64,000 nt of DNA, taken from contig NGZR01000002.1 in NCBI GenBank assembly GCA_002197995.1, positions 6,262,001-6,326,000 on the forward strand, given 5' to 3'. Of this stretch, positions 34,401-45,659 are shown piece by piece. The notes beneath the pieces are model-generated. The model saw only the letters and a list, made by a program, of their open reading frames with translations, was not told the origin of the DNA and searched no databases. Both the position numbers and the translations under genes were made by a program. The DNA is from Gaeumannomyces sp. JS-464. Lineage: Eukaryota; Ascomycota; Sordariomycetes; Magnaporthales; Magnaporthaceae. Position 1 is the first letter of the stretch; each line of letters begins with the position of its first letter.

Positions 34401-37400
34401 GAGTGACTCGAGGTCGCCGAGCCGTGAGGCAGTATTGTCCGAGTCTGACGGGTTCAGGGGGCTGAAGGTGATGTCCCGCCGCACAATTCCGGCCCCGACA
34501 CGTGAGAACAGCGAGTTGGTGCTGCGGAAGCGACTGTAGCTCACGGGATCCCGGCCGAAAAACTGGCGGAAGAGCCTCGTCACCTCTTCTTTGTCCGAAG
34601 GAGTGCGGAAACGCTGGCGAATTACCATGTCAACAAAGTCCTCTGGCCGCCTGGGGCCCAGAGACGACGTGGGAGAACCGAGCAGCTCAAGCCATCGGAG
34701 GGTGTCGCGGAGATTGAACTCCCAGGGTGAGCCATGAGACCCAAAGAGCTTTTTTGTCACAACCTGGTCGTCGAGGGCCGAGATGAAGCCAATCAGCTGT
34801 CCAACTGTCTCCTGAGGCACCCCGTCGGCTCTCTTAGAGGCAATCGCCATTTGGTCCTCGGGCGTAAACACATCGGCGTAGACCAGAATGAAACGGTTGA
34901 CGAATGAGCTGGGGAGTCCCTTGCGGCCGCCGCCTTGCTGGTGTGGATTCTGAGCGGCGAAGATGCGGAAGTCGGGGTGGCGCTTGAAGACATGGTCGAG
35001 CTCTGAGATGTGAACCTCACCTCTATGGTCCAGGCACGCATTCAGCCCCTCCAACACGGACTGGGATGCGAGGTTCATCTCGTCAAGGAGGACCCATTCG
35101 CCCTTCTGCATTGCCTGCAAGAACGGCGCGTCGCGCCAGGCAAAGTTTCCTGCCTCAGCACCCTCTACTGGGACGTCGGCGCCGAATAGGTCCATGAGGT
35201 CGGTCTGGTCTGAGAGATTGATGCGAGTGAGGTTCCTCCCGCACGCTGTGGCGATAGCGCCGACCAGCGTTGTCTTGCCCACGCCAGGGTTGCCCTCAAG
35301 TAGGATTGGCTTGTTGATCTGCAACGCCCGGACGACCCGCATCGCGTTGAGCTTTGTTGTCCGCGCCTCAAAGGCGAATGCGCTACGCCGTATGTCCAGA
35401 TGGCCGGTGCCGCATGTCGGGACAGTGAACCCGCCCGCCGAGAAGCTGGCGGGCGTGATGTGGATCTCCGGCTCGGCGTTGTAGAGTGCCTCGACCGCGG
35501 CCGCATCTCCCACAAGCTCTACCAACTTGGCCAGGCACATCTTCTTCTGTTCTGCCACGCTCTTGGAGTCGACGGAGACCAGGGCGGAGGGGTTCGCGCC
35601 GAGCGTGTCGATGAAAACGGCTGCAGCTCCATGTACCAGAGCAAAGCCAGGAGGCCTGCCGGCGCACTGGTTGGCGAAGGCCACCCACACCAAGATCTCG
35701 CGGATAGAGATGGCTGTGGCGGAGTACGCACGGAATGTGTGGCCAAACCAATGCGAGAACTCAACGATTGGGCTCGCCAGGGCAGCGAACTCAACATCCA
35801 ACTTGGCGACCACAATGTCTTGGACGTCTTGCTTGTCCGCAAGTGGCGGCACCCAGATCTCAGTGAACCGATTCCTCAGAGCAGGCGACAGCTCTTTCTT
35901 GCCGAAGTCGCCTCCGGGGTTCATTGTCGCGAAGAGCTGGAACCCCTGGGCCGCCTCGATCAGCTCATTATCAACCCCTTTCTCCGCGAGAAGGAGCGTT
36001 CGTTGGGGCTCCAGCACCGAGTTCAGCCTCTCCAATACCGAGTCATCGGCGAGCGAGATCTCGTCCAGGAGGAAGAAACTTCCAGTTTTCATCGCGTGGA
36101 CGAGGCTTCCGTCGGCCCACTCAAAAAGAGCTTTGCTCCTGGCCATGTTGGCCCTAATCCGTTCCCTAGTATCGCCAGGAATGAGGTCTAGGTTCTCAGA
36201 TGACAGGCCGTTGTATGCTTCCAGCAGCTGCTCGACCGAGCCGTCAGCTGGAATGGAGAGGCCCTCGAGGACGTGAACAAGATCCCCCCTCAGCGTGTCC
36301 GTGATAGCGCCCCGGTTGCGCACAGGTCTCTGGGAACCCAGGAGGTCAGCTGTCTCGGTGTTCTGATGGGCGTTGACAGTATGCAGCTCCTTGCCCGTCG
36401 CTTCGGCGGGAGCTGAACACGGTTGTCTTTCCACAACCCGTTTCTCCGACCAGGATAACAGGCTCGTTCTTCCGAAGTGCTTGTGACACAAGAACAAAGA
36501 TGCGGCGCATGGCCCAAGTCCATGTTACACCCTGAGCGTTGTTCTGCAGCCCATACTTCTTCGCTTCCTCGGAGAATAGGCGATCATAAAGGGCTCTAGG
36601 ATCAATCTGCACCTTGAACACGTCTTGGATCACACCCTGCACGGCAAGTCTCTCCTCCTCGTTGCGCACGCGCTCTGCAAGAAGCATATAGCCGTTCTGC
36701 GCCACCTGATCGCGGTTGTCAGCATCGCGCATCGCCCACCTGAATAAATCTCGCAATGTCGCAAAACTGTCCTTCTGCTCAAACACTCTGCTGGTTTGCC
36801 GGAGACGCGAAAGCTCTTTGTACACGGCGACGATTCTCCTGCAGTCAGGAGGCGAGGTACCGCGGCATCTTCTCTGCAGGATCTCCTCCAGCTCGTCCTC
36901 GGGAATGTCGTCGAAGTGGAGCTCCAGAAAACGGTTGCGAAACGCGCGAGAAAGCAATTTCCTGCCGCCGTAAAGCCCCGGGGATTTTGAGTCGCGAAGA
37001 GAACAAAGTTCTCGTGCGGCCGTACGACCTCCTGTTCTCCGGGATCAGAAGCTCGCGGTTGTCGTCGAGAAGGCGGTTCAGGGCTTCGAGGACATCTGTA
37101 GGCGCCAGATTCAGCTCATCAAGAACGACCCATGAGCCTTGGCGCATCGCTTGGACTAGGATGCCTTCTTGGAACACCAGCTTCCCGTCGGGACCCGAAA
37201 CGTAGGCGCCCAAGTACTCCTGCAAGTCCGTGTGCTCGTGGTTGTTGATCCGCAGAAACTTATTTCCGCTGTAGTTTGCAAGGTACTCGATCATACTCGT
37301 CTTCCCTGCTGAAGTCGGCCCCCTGGATCAGGATAGGGAAGCGTCTGGTGGAGGTCGCGCGGACGAGGTTCAATAGGTTGCGCTCCACGTATCGTGTCCT

Positions 37401-40400
37401 GATATAATCTGGACGCTCCTTGGGCTCCTCGGCACCTTGAAGAAGCCAGTACTGGCGGTCCTTCTCCATGCTCACAAACTTGACATATTGCCTGCCGTCT
37501 TCGGGCCGTTTGGGAGGCTTTGGAGCAGCCCCGGACAGACGTTCTGTAATCAGAGGCAGCACGAGATTTTCTGATTTGCGGTCGAGATGGGTGAGAAAAC
37601 CCATGCAGAACCCCTCGAACAGTGATCGGTATAGTCCGTAGACAGGAGCGACGTCGTCGACGTAGGTAAGGACTCGCGTCAAGGTCCGGAGGCTGAAATG
37701 GGGGACTTCGTTTGCTCCGTCGACCAGTGCCTTCTCCTCGGCGAGCTTCCTGATGGCCATGTACAGACTGGCAACGCGATCGGCAGCCTTGTCGATGGTG
37801 CTGTTATTGCCTTTGAGATATGTCTTGATGATGACAATCAGGTCTTTCAGGTCTCTATCTGGGCTGCTGACGTAGAACTCGGTGAAGCGGGAGCGGAGTC
37901 CAGGAGGTAGGTCTCGCTTGCCGACATCGGTTGCTGGGTTCATTGCTGCGAAAATGCGGAAGTCAGGGTGTGCCTGGATCCTCTCAATTTCTCCCGTCTC
38001 TGAGAGCAGAATTGACGGGACTTCCGTGGGATCCGACTGCAGGAGGTCCGCGATACTCTCGAGGGTGTCGGCAGACGCAAGGTTGATCTCATCAAGCAAG
38101 ACCCAATCACCATTCCTGACAGCCTTGACGATGTTTCCCTCGCTGAATGCAAAGGCAAAGGCGCCAGAGCCGCCCGACATCTGCATCTCAAACTGCGCAA
38201 GGTTTTCTAAAAACTTGTCCCAGCGGGGTTTCAGCTCGAGCAGCGAGTCCAGCTTGGAGGTGCCCGTCTTCCGTCGTTTGGCAGGTTGGCCTTCCGCTGC
38301 TCTCATGTCCGGCTGGCGCTGCTTCTCCTGTAGTGCCTTGATGATATCGTCAAACATCTTGGGAGCCTGGCGCCAGAGCTTGCTGACGTCTGTCCACTTG
38401 CCCTTGGCGAGGCTCCTCGATATCTGGCCCAGATACTTTTGGTTCCGTTCAGTGGAGATGCCCGTGGCGGCAAAAAGATCTTCGAACTCCTCCCTCAGTG
38501 GTAACGCAAGGCTCCTCGGGTTCACTGGCTTGAAGCCGCCTAGAAGGTCTCCAACCTCGCTTTGTTGTGAGAGATTGACGGCGACGAGTTTGCGGCCGAG
38601 ACAGTCGGCCAGTTGTTGCGCCACAGTTGTCTTTCCGATACCCGTCTCGCCGACCAGGAGAATGGGCTCCCTGAGCTTTGCCGCCACAGCGATCTGCTCA
38701 AGCAATCTCTTGGCATGTGCGGTGCTCGCAAAAGGCCGCCTCGGTTTGGCCAGCCGGTTAGGCCGTCTGGGCTTAGTCAGGACGGCACGCCCGGCGACCA
38801 GTTGGGACTGGCCATCATCAAAGGCTGGCAAATAGGCCTGGAGGATGTGGGAGACACGTTCAGGTGACATGTGCATCTCATGTCCGATTGTGCGAGCGAA
38901 AAAGCTCCGGCAGACTGGTCCTTGACGCTTCCAGGAAGCAGTCCACGGCTTCCATGAACATATGATCGACCGTGGTGTCGCTGATGGGTTCGTCGCCCGA
39001 CCTGCTGCCGGCCGATATCAAGACTTGTTCGAGGCGCCGGCACCACCTGAAGAGGTCCCTCGCATTTACGGGACGCTCCAGGGCGCTGCGGCTTATTGGC
39101 ATCGCAGAGGGATTGCGCAGCAGGTGGGTGAGCCCGTTGAACACGGATAAGATCGAAGGGGCGAGCCGGGTCAAAAGTGGAAATTTTCCGTTGACTACCT
39201 GCAGTAACTCTTGCTGCGGAAGCTGCTTGACTGATAGGCGTTGCCAGAAGCGATGGCCCAGGAAGGAGGGCAGGTTCTCCTGGCCATCCATGCCTAGTGA
39301 TGTCCTGACAGTCGCAAACATACGGAAGCTACTTGGCGCGCGTACAGTCTCCCCCCGACTGGGCACCAGAAGCTCTCCGCGCTCAATAAGCGGGAGGAGC
39401 GTGCTCATGACCTCGGTGGGTGCTCGGTCAAGGTCCTCGATCAACACCCAGCGGCCCTCCTGCACAGCGGTGGTCAAGATGCCTGGTCTCCACTGAAATG
39501 AGCCCGGTTTGGAGTCGGCTGTGTACAGGCCTATCAGCATCTTGGCATCCGTCTGCTCGTTCAGATGCAGTGCGACAATCTTTCGATCCATGCCGAGCTC
39601 TGCCGCCGCCTCTTGAATCAGCGAAGTCTTCCCCGAGCCCGACAGGCCGTGTAGAAGGATGGGTCCTGGCTTCCGCAGACGCATTGCCAGCTCCTCGAGA
39701 TTAGATATGGTAGTAGGTGTCGAGATGAGTGGTGGGCGCTTGTTAGGAGTAGCTACGCCTGCGGCCGGAGCTAGACGAGGAATAAGAACCTTCCCCCATG
39801 AGACAACAGACGAAGTAAGGGTCTGGAGAGGGAACGTAGACGGAGTTTCGTTCTGGAGGGCCTGTTCAGAGGCGGCCAGGTCAAGATAGCGATGAAGTTT
39901 CTTTGCTCGCGCGTGTTCGAGCAGACTGAGAAACATATAATCGACATCCTGGCCGTCGAACTTGGCCTCCAGAGGCTGGTTTTCTCCTACGTGTTCCCGG
40001 AGCAGGGTTTCCAGGGTGAAGTCCGAGGCCGAGAAGAGCTGGCAGTAAATCCGGATGGCTAGATACCTGACCACGCGATCCTGGTGCTTGAAAAGCGATT
40101 CGAGTCGCAGAGGCACCAGGCAAGAGTAGGCCTGCTTGTCGAAGCTCATGAGCCTCCAGACCGAGAGAAGCAACGAGACTGGATCCGACAGAGCAGATGA
40201 GTCTGAGGCACCGCCATTGTGGTGCTGACACTGTAAAACCAGCTGCAGTCCTCCGCCGTCCACAGGCTCAAGTACCACGGTTGTTCCGCGGAGATAGTCC
40301 TCGAGGAATACAGATAAGTAAGGGCCGAACGGCAGTACCCTCGCAAAGGCTGAGATCACCCGCTCCAGCCTGAGCACATGATGCGCCACGCGGCCGCGAA

Positions 40401-40617
40401 CCCATCTCGCCGCGACATCTGCGAAGACGGGCTCAAAATGGGCGAAGAGCCTGTCTGTCAGCTGCGGCTGGTCAAGGGCCGCCTCGGCGACAGCGTCTAG
40501 AGCACTTGTCGAGCTCTCCCACCAGCCAATATTCTGCAGCTCTGGAGGCAAGAGCCCGAATGTGGCCGCATCACCGAGCAGAGAGCGGATCTGCGGGCTC
40601 GCGTCGATTTGCGGCAT
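25429..40617 (-). CDS. MDN1: Midasin, dynein-like AAA+ ATPase of 60S ribosome assembly
   Basis: Giant nuclear ATPase that strips Ytm1 and Rsa4 from pre-60S particles. The 15.2-kb coding frame (about 5,060 codons) appears intronless. All six AAA+ Walker A motifs are present, read on the minus strand: GLSGSGKTS (39648-39621), GETGIGKTT (38651-38623), GPTSAGKTS (37323-37295, broken), GETGCGKTT (36447-36421), GNPGVGKTT (35294-35266) and GASGAGKSY (34360-34331). These are followed by the helical linker, a D/E-rich tract (about 28050-26700) and the C-terminal MIDAS/VWA domain with DDSLSMG (26130-26110). About a dozen single-base frame breaks interrupt it, near 38900, 37321, 37033, 36981, 36408-36420 (two), 34130-34200, 30660, 30312, 29190, 28013 and 26695. 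At most of them a one-base change restores conserved residues. The gene is essential wherever tested, so these are read as errors. It is head-to-head with the bL12m gene. Confidence 0.95.
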
Positions 40618-41141
40618 GTTCGTGGGCTGCGCAGGCTTGCGCCGCCTCTGAATCAGAGTTGTATGGCGTGAAGAATTTTGAAGATGTGCATCGAGGCAGA
40701 AGTCTGTGGCTCTTTAGATCTCATTTATTCCGGACGGTGCCTTTCGTGTGCGCATTCATCCATTCTGCTTCGTGAAGTTCATTCCTTTTTTTCTCTTTTT
40801 CTTTCCTCCCACCCAATTTTTTTTCTTGACCTCAACCTTCAAGAAATTTCCAAAAGAGGCAAGGAGCTTGGACCACATACGCAAAGAAAACTGGTCCCCG
40901 ATTACCCCACCGTTGTAGCTGCTGTGCCACACATGGAGGAGGGAATAGGTTACGCCACAGGGCGGGAAAAACGAAGTGAGCAGCCACAATTTTGGAGTCG
41001 ATCGCGGCGCGGGAAGCCATTGATGGGTACATGAAAATCTATCGAAATCTCGTCAACGAGCTCAAGCCCGGCCTCACCTCGGCGCCCGCGACCTCCACAT
41101 CACCCGGCAAGGCCCCTTGGACTTCCTTTCCAATTTCGACC
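40618..41141. promoter_or_regulatory. Divergent promoter region, MDN1 / mitochondrial bL12
   Basis: 524 bp between head-to-head starts of a 60S-assembly gene and a mitoribosomal gene. A pyrimidine-rich patch with T-runs lies at about 40785-40830. A possible in-frame extension of the bL12m ORF begins near 40992, but its residues do not look like a targeting peptide. No known motif was recognised. Confidence 0.5.
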
Positions 41142-41756
41142 ATGTCTCTTCCCTGCCGATACGCAGCACAGCGCTGCGCCCGCCAGCTGCGTGTGTCCGC
41201 AGCCCTCGGCGCACCCAGCTACCTTTCCCAGCAGAGGATAGGCAGGCGGCACAACACGACCGATGCTGCGAGCCCCAAGATTGCCGGGATTGTCGACCAG
41301 ATTAGCCAATTGACACTGCTAGAGACAGCGGAGCTTGTCACCAGCTTGAAGGCAAGTCCCCAAGCGCATATGCGGGCAGAGGCTGGGCGGGCACCTGATA
41401 TTGACGGAAGCCCACCCATCTAGTCACGGCTGAACATCCCCGACATGCCCGTCGGCGGCTTTGCGGCAGCCCCTGCGGCCCCGGCCGCTGCCGCCGCCGC
41501 CCCCGAGGAGGCTGACGATGCAGCCCCGGCTGCCGCCGAGAAGACTGTCTTCACCCTCAAGCTGCAGTCATTCGACGCCGCCGCCAAGGCCAAGATTATC
41601 AAGGAGATCAAGGGCCTGCTGGGACTGAGTCTGGTCGACTCGAAGAAGTTCGTCGAGAGCGCACCCAAGACCATGAAGGAGTCGGTGCCCAAAGAGGATG
41701 CGGAAAAGATCATGGCAACTATGAAGGAGCTTGGCGCTGTTGTGACGATGGAATAG
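41142..41756 (+). CDS. MNP1: Mitochondrial large-subunit ribosomal protein bL12m
   Basis: Mitochondrial counterpart of bacterial L7/L12, the stalk protein that recruits translation GTPases. Exons 41142-41351 and 41424-41756 give 180 aa. The N-terminal about 45 residues are R/S/A-rich without acids, fitting a matrix-targeting peptide. The dimerisation helix (ISQLTLLETAELVTSLK) is followed by an A/P-rich hinge and the L7/L12 C-terminal domain (EKTVFTLKLQSFDAAAKAK, GLSLVDSKKFVESAPK). Upstream ATGs at about 41031 and earlier are in frame but would bury the presequence, so 41142 is preferred. The single intron (41352-41423) is a GC-AG intron with the strong donor AAG/GCAAGT. Confidence 0.92.
41352..41423 (+). 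other. GC-AG intron of the bL12m gene
   Basis: The donor AAG/GCAAGT is the ideal GC-type donor and the acceptor is ATCTAG/TCAC, with a TTGAC branch-like site about 20 nt before the end. It joins SLK to SRLNIPDMPVGGF, a junction conserved in the family, in phase 0. Reading through hits a TAG at the acceptor. Confidence 0.85.
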
Positions 41757-42054
41757 ACGACCAGGGCCGACGACCATTCTTCGTCCGCGGAAACGCCAGC
41801 CGGAGCATGCTCGGGTGTGCCTCTGGCAACTTCGCAGGGGGTTACAGCCACAACCACAACTGTAGGAACACGCCAGATGTATCATTATGCTATAAAGCCT
41901 TCCGTGCCCATATCCCACCATGCATTTGTCTCCCTTCCAGCCCCCCGCTTGATCGTATGCGAGGTGGGATCTCATATCCGACGGACGAAGCGCATGTGTC
42001 TCCATATGCCAGGTCTTCCCCTCCACGAATTCCGCACCACAGAGGCATCATCAG

Positions 42055-43011
42055 CTATTTCGAGAGTCGGCCATTGGTCTGCGACTCAGCTTGTTGATGC
42101 GCACAGGATCTGCGAAGCCATTCCAGACGCTCAAGACGTTCCTCGTCGCCCATTATGTGGTCATCCTCACCCATGTCGCTGGTCTCCTCCCACATCTTCT
42201 CCATCTCAGCGTCGTAGCCCTCCTTTGGGATGGCCCAGATGTCCTCACGCAACCGCTTGTGGCGTTCGCGATCCTCTTCTATGCGCTGCTCAACCTGCTT
42301 TCTCTCTAGCCGCGGCGGTGCTGGACCCCTACCAGCCCGAGGGATGGTCTGTGACGGGGGCATGTCGCCTATGTCGTCATCGCCAGGTGCGGGCGAAGTC
42401 ATGCTGATGTAGTGGCCAGCCGTCTCCCGTTCTCTCAGGACCTCATCAATCTCGCTGACGGTCTGTGCTTCGAGGAAGCTCTTGTTCTGAAGGCCTTGCA
42501 GGACCTGTCGGCGGTATTCAGCATGACTGTGTGGCCAAGCACAGAGGATTCAGGGAGCTCGGAATGGTGGTGGCATGTAAATACCTTGCGAACAACCTTG
42601 ACGTTGGCGGCGCCGGACCCGTTCTCCGGAGCGACGGCGTCAACGACGCGGATGATATCCCGCTGCAGCATGCGGGCATAGTCGACATTGCCCTCCTTGA
42701 GCGCGATTTCCAGAAAGTGCTCGATGAAGTACATAATGTTGGCCCTCGTGTTGACGGGGGTTTCGGGCTGCGCTCGCAGTTAGTATCACCGTTTCCAGCG
42801 AGCGGCAGCGCAAGGGTTTGCAGGCCATGTATGCGAATTGGTCTGACTAACTTACTTTCTCAAGCTGCTCCAGGATGCACGAGTGGAGATCCTCGTCCAA
42901 GTCTTTGTACTTGAGCGCGTAGGCGGCTGCCTTTTGGGCCGACGCAACCGAGGCATTGAGGTTTTGCAGCTGGGAGCTGAAGCGCACCCGGACCTCGAAA
43001 GGGTCCGCCAT
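42055..43011 (-). CDS. CTK3: CTD kinase I gamma subunit
   Basis: Regulatory subunit of CTDK-I, which phosphorylates Ser2 of the RNA polymerase II C-terminal domain during elongation. Exons: 43011-42856, 42767-42585, 42504-42055; 262 aa with no frame break. The N-terminal CTK3 domain resembles a CTD-interacting helical fold: FEVRVRFSSQLQNLNASV, YALKYKDLDEDLHSCILEQLEK, NIMYFIEHFLEIA and DYARMLQRDIIRVVDAVAP. The last exon carries a charged helix (KQVEQRIEEDRERHKRLREDIW). Introns have GTAAGT or GTATTT donors; the first has a perfect TACTAAC branch site. It is divergently arranged with the proline biosynthesis gene and convergent with bL12m (298 bp between stops). Confidence 0.9.
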
Positions 43012-44005
43012 GTCCAACACCTATTGCCTGCGTCAGGGGTGTCGTTGAAGGTCTGCCTGCGGCGAGCCTCTCCACGCTCTTTGGAGCGATTGGTCGGCGG
43101 CTTGCTGCGCGAACCAACCGCCAGACGACCGCTTCAGCTGTCGACGGATACGTATCTTCCAGCGTCAAGTGTCAGCCGAAGTGGGCACCAGGAGAGACGC
43201 ATATTATGTGACGTTTTGGTATCGGTTTGTGGACGTATCGAGCCAACTGACCTCGACAGTCTTAGCCCGTCGCACGCACAATGGAGGCCAGGTAACGGGG
43301 CCCTGATATGGCCTGCATCCCAGGGTTTTGCGTGGCAGGGGGCGATGCGTGAGCGGGGCGATCCAGCCTCCCGAGGCCTCTGGGGAGACTGGGCGAGACC
43401 GAGATTATGTATGTGGTAGTCTAATCGGGGAATTCTTACCAGAAAGCTGGTGCTCAGATTGATATCCTCCAGCCATCCATTTGGCGGCTCTACGAGGTCG
43501 GCCTCGCCGACTTTCGAGGGTTGGCGCTAAAACAGCGGCAGCCAGGGTCGGGCTTCGGGAGCCCGCGGATATTCTGCACGGTGCACGGTGCACTCCTAAG
43601 GGGGCAGAAACATCAGCTTTTATTTTTTTGACACTTTACCTATTTTTGGTGGTTTTTTTTCTTCTCGTCCCTGGGCTCCAGAGAAAAAAAAAATCAGAGT
43701 GGAGAATGGGACGTGTGTAAGGTTGAATCCAATGGATCCCTCAGCATAAACGTCTCCTTTCAGGTTCTCTCTTTCTGATTTACGTTACACGTCGTTAGAG
43801 TTAGGTACTCATCTTTCCAACACTCCCTCCAACGTACAACCTACTCAAGCATTGGCCGGGCCACAAAGGGGCACCCTGATCCAGATAGTTGTCCAGAGGC
43901 AGACACTCGCAGTTGTGTTGCCCCTCTCCAACTTTAATCGCACACATTTGTCACGGACACTTATCGAAAGTGATCTACTCGGCCCGCAAAGCACTACCCA
44001 TCAAA
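43012..44005. promoter_or_regulatory. Divergent promoter region, CTK3 / P5C reductase
   Basis: 994 bp between start codons. A T-rich patch lies at about 43618-43665 and an A-run at 43682-43692. I looked for a Gcn4/CPC1-type TGACTCA site upstream of the proline gene and did not see a perfect one. No coding signal was supported. Confidence 0.5.
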
Positions 44006-45004
44006 ATGCCCGACACAGCAGGTACCGAGTTGACCATGGCGGTCTTGGGATGCGGCACCATGGGGATTGCTATCCTGTCGGGAATCCTGGCCTCGCTCCA
44101 GGACATGGCCGGTCCCCGGCCGCTGCAGGCGCCGTCCTCATCAGGCACCTCTACCCCAGTGCACGAGGAGGTGCCCGAGCGCCTGCCTAGCCGCTTCATC
44201 GCCTGCGTGCGGCGTCCCGAGAGCGCCAAGAAGGTCAAGTCCGCGTTGTGGGAGCACTCGTCGGTGCTCAAGGTTGTGCAGAACGACAACCTCGCGGCCG
44301 TCCAGCAGGCCGAGGTCGTGCTGCTGGCCTGCAAGCCGCAGATGGTCAAGGATGTGCTGTCGCAGTCGGGAATCGCCAAGGCCCTGCACGGCAAGCTGCT
44401 CATCAGCATCTGCGCCGGCGTCTCCGTCGCCCAGATCGAGCTCCACCTGCACGGCGCCGTCCCCAACCACGACCCGGACGTCGACGGCCGCTGTCGCGTT
44501 GTGCGCGCGATGCCCAACACTGCCTCCATGATCCGCGAAAGCATGACCGTCATCGCATCCACCGACCCGCCGCTGCCTCTCCAGACGTCCAGTCTTGTGA
44601 CCTGGATCTTCAAGCGCATCGGTGACGTCGTGTACCTCCCGCCCAGCACCATGGACGCGTCCACCGCCCTGTGCGGCTCCGGCCCGGCCTTCTTCGCTCT
44701 CATGCTTGAGGCCGCCGTTGACGGCGCCGTGGCCATGGGTCTACCCAGGGCTGAGGCGCTGCGCATGGCGGCCCAGACTATGAAAGGGGCCGCGGCTTTG
44801 GTGCAGCATGGTGATCACCCCGCTCTCCTGAGGGACAAAGTCAGCACCCCGGGCGGTTGCACTATCGGCGGATTGTTGGTTCTTGAAGAGGGCCGCGTGA
44901 GGGGAACGGTTGCCAGGGCCGTACGAGAGGCCACTGTTGTTGCCAGCCAGCTTGGTAAGGGTGTGCAGGGCGTGAATGGCACCAGATTCTCCAGTCAGCA
45001 ATAG
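44006..45004 (+). CDS. PRO3: Pyrroline-5-carboxylate reductase
   Basis: Last enzyme of proline synthesis: reduces delta-1-pyrroline-5-carboxylate to proline with NAD(P)H. Single exon, 332 aa. The Rossmann motif is MAVLGCGTMGIAILSGIL at the N-terminus. CKPQ and the RAMPNTASMIRESMTVI block follow, then CGSGPAFFALMLEAAVDGAVAMGL and the signature DKVSTPGGCTIGGLLVLEEG. Between beta-1 and beta-2 there is an extra P/S/T-rich loop of about 30 residues (around residues 38-65) with no counterpart in bacterial enzymes. The start at 44006 lies directly before the motif. The frame is clean. The 3' end faces HAT1. Confidence 0.95.
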   Translation: MPDTAGTELTMAVLGCGTMGIAILSGILASLQDMAGPRPLQAPSSSGTSTPVHEEVPERLPSRFIACVRRPESAKKVKSALWEHSSVLKVVQNDNLAAVQQAEVVLLACKPQMVKDVLSQSGIAKALHGKLLISICAGVSVAQIELHLHGAVPNHDPDVDGRCRVVRAMPNTASMIRESMTVIASTDPPLPLQTSSLVTWIFKRIGDVVYLPPSTMDASTALCGSGPAFFALMLEAAVDGAVAMGLPRAEALRMAAQTMKGAAALVQHGDHPALLRDKVSTPGGCTIGGLLVLEEGRVRGTVARAVREATVVASQLGKGVQGVNGTRFSSQQ

Positions 45005-45659
45005 GGAATGTGGTAGGCCGAGCGACCTTTGGTGCTGCTGCGATTCGAAGGCTGCTATGCACATCCCAGCAGATGCTTATCGCCCTATGAAGCCTCCTGG
45101 CCTAGCCCGTTCGGTGGTTACGTGAGTTAGACCATGAAACGAATACAGAACGGATGTGAACAGAGCAGAGACGAAATGGAAGAAGGAAAAGGGAGAAATG
45201 TGAACCAAAAATTACAAACTACAGGCATGATATGATGCACTCGGATTGAAAGTAGAGTGCAGTGCTGTCTGCAGGACGTTAAAAAGGCCACCATTTTCAT
45301 ATTCCCGCATTCCATCCTGGGTTAAGATAGTGGTGCCCCAGGAAGATTGAACCAAATTCCCAAACTCCGATGCCGAGGACCAGACCAACAGAAGCCCAGA
45401 CCGGGCACAATATCCCGTGGGTCCTTGATTCGCGAAGATCGTACACATACATAACACGAGAGACAGTCGTGCGGACCATTCAAGCTACCTGTTTAGTTAG
45501 CCAGAAACCTCCTTGTCTTCTCATTCAAGAAACCAACCCCTCTCCCCCACCACCACGGTGCGGACAACCAGCCCTGAGCCTGAATTCCTGTTTTGGGCGT
45601 CAAATGCTGAAAAGCCGGGCTGTGGTGGTACATGGCGGGATCCGCAGCCGGATAGATTT
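45005..45659. other. Convergent 3' intergenic region, PRO3 / HAT1
   Basis: 655 bp between facing stop codons. Short ORFs on the minus strand (e.g. 45297-45479) lie in the likely HAT1 3' untranslated region and show no family resemblance. Nothing else was recognised. Confidence 0.6.

Noticed and set aside
45297..45479. 60-codon minus-strand frame with a hydrophobic stretch downstream of HAT1
   Set aside because: It lies in the probable HAT1 3' untranslated region and matches no small mitochondrial or membrane protein I know.
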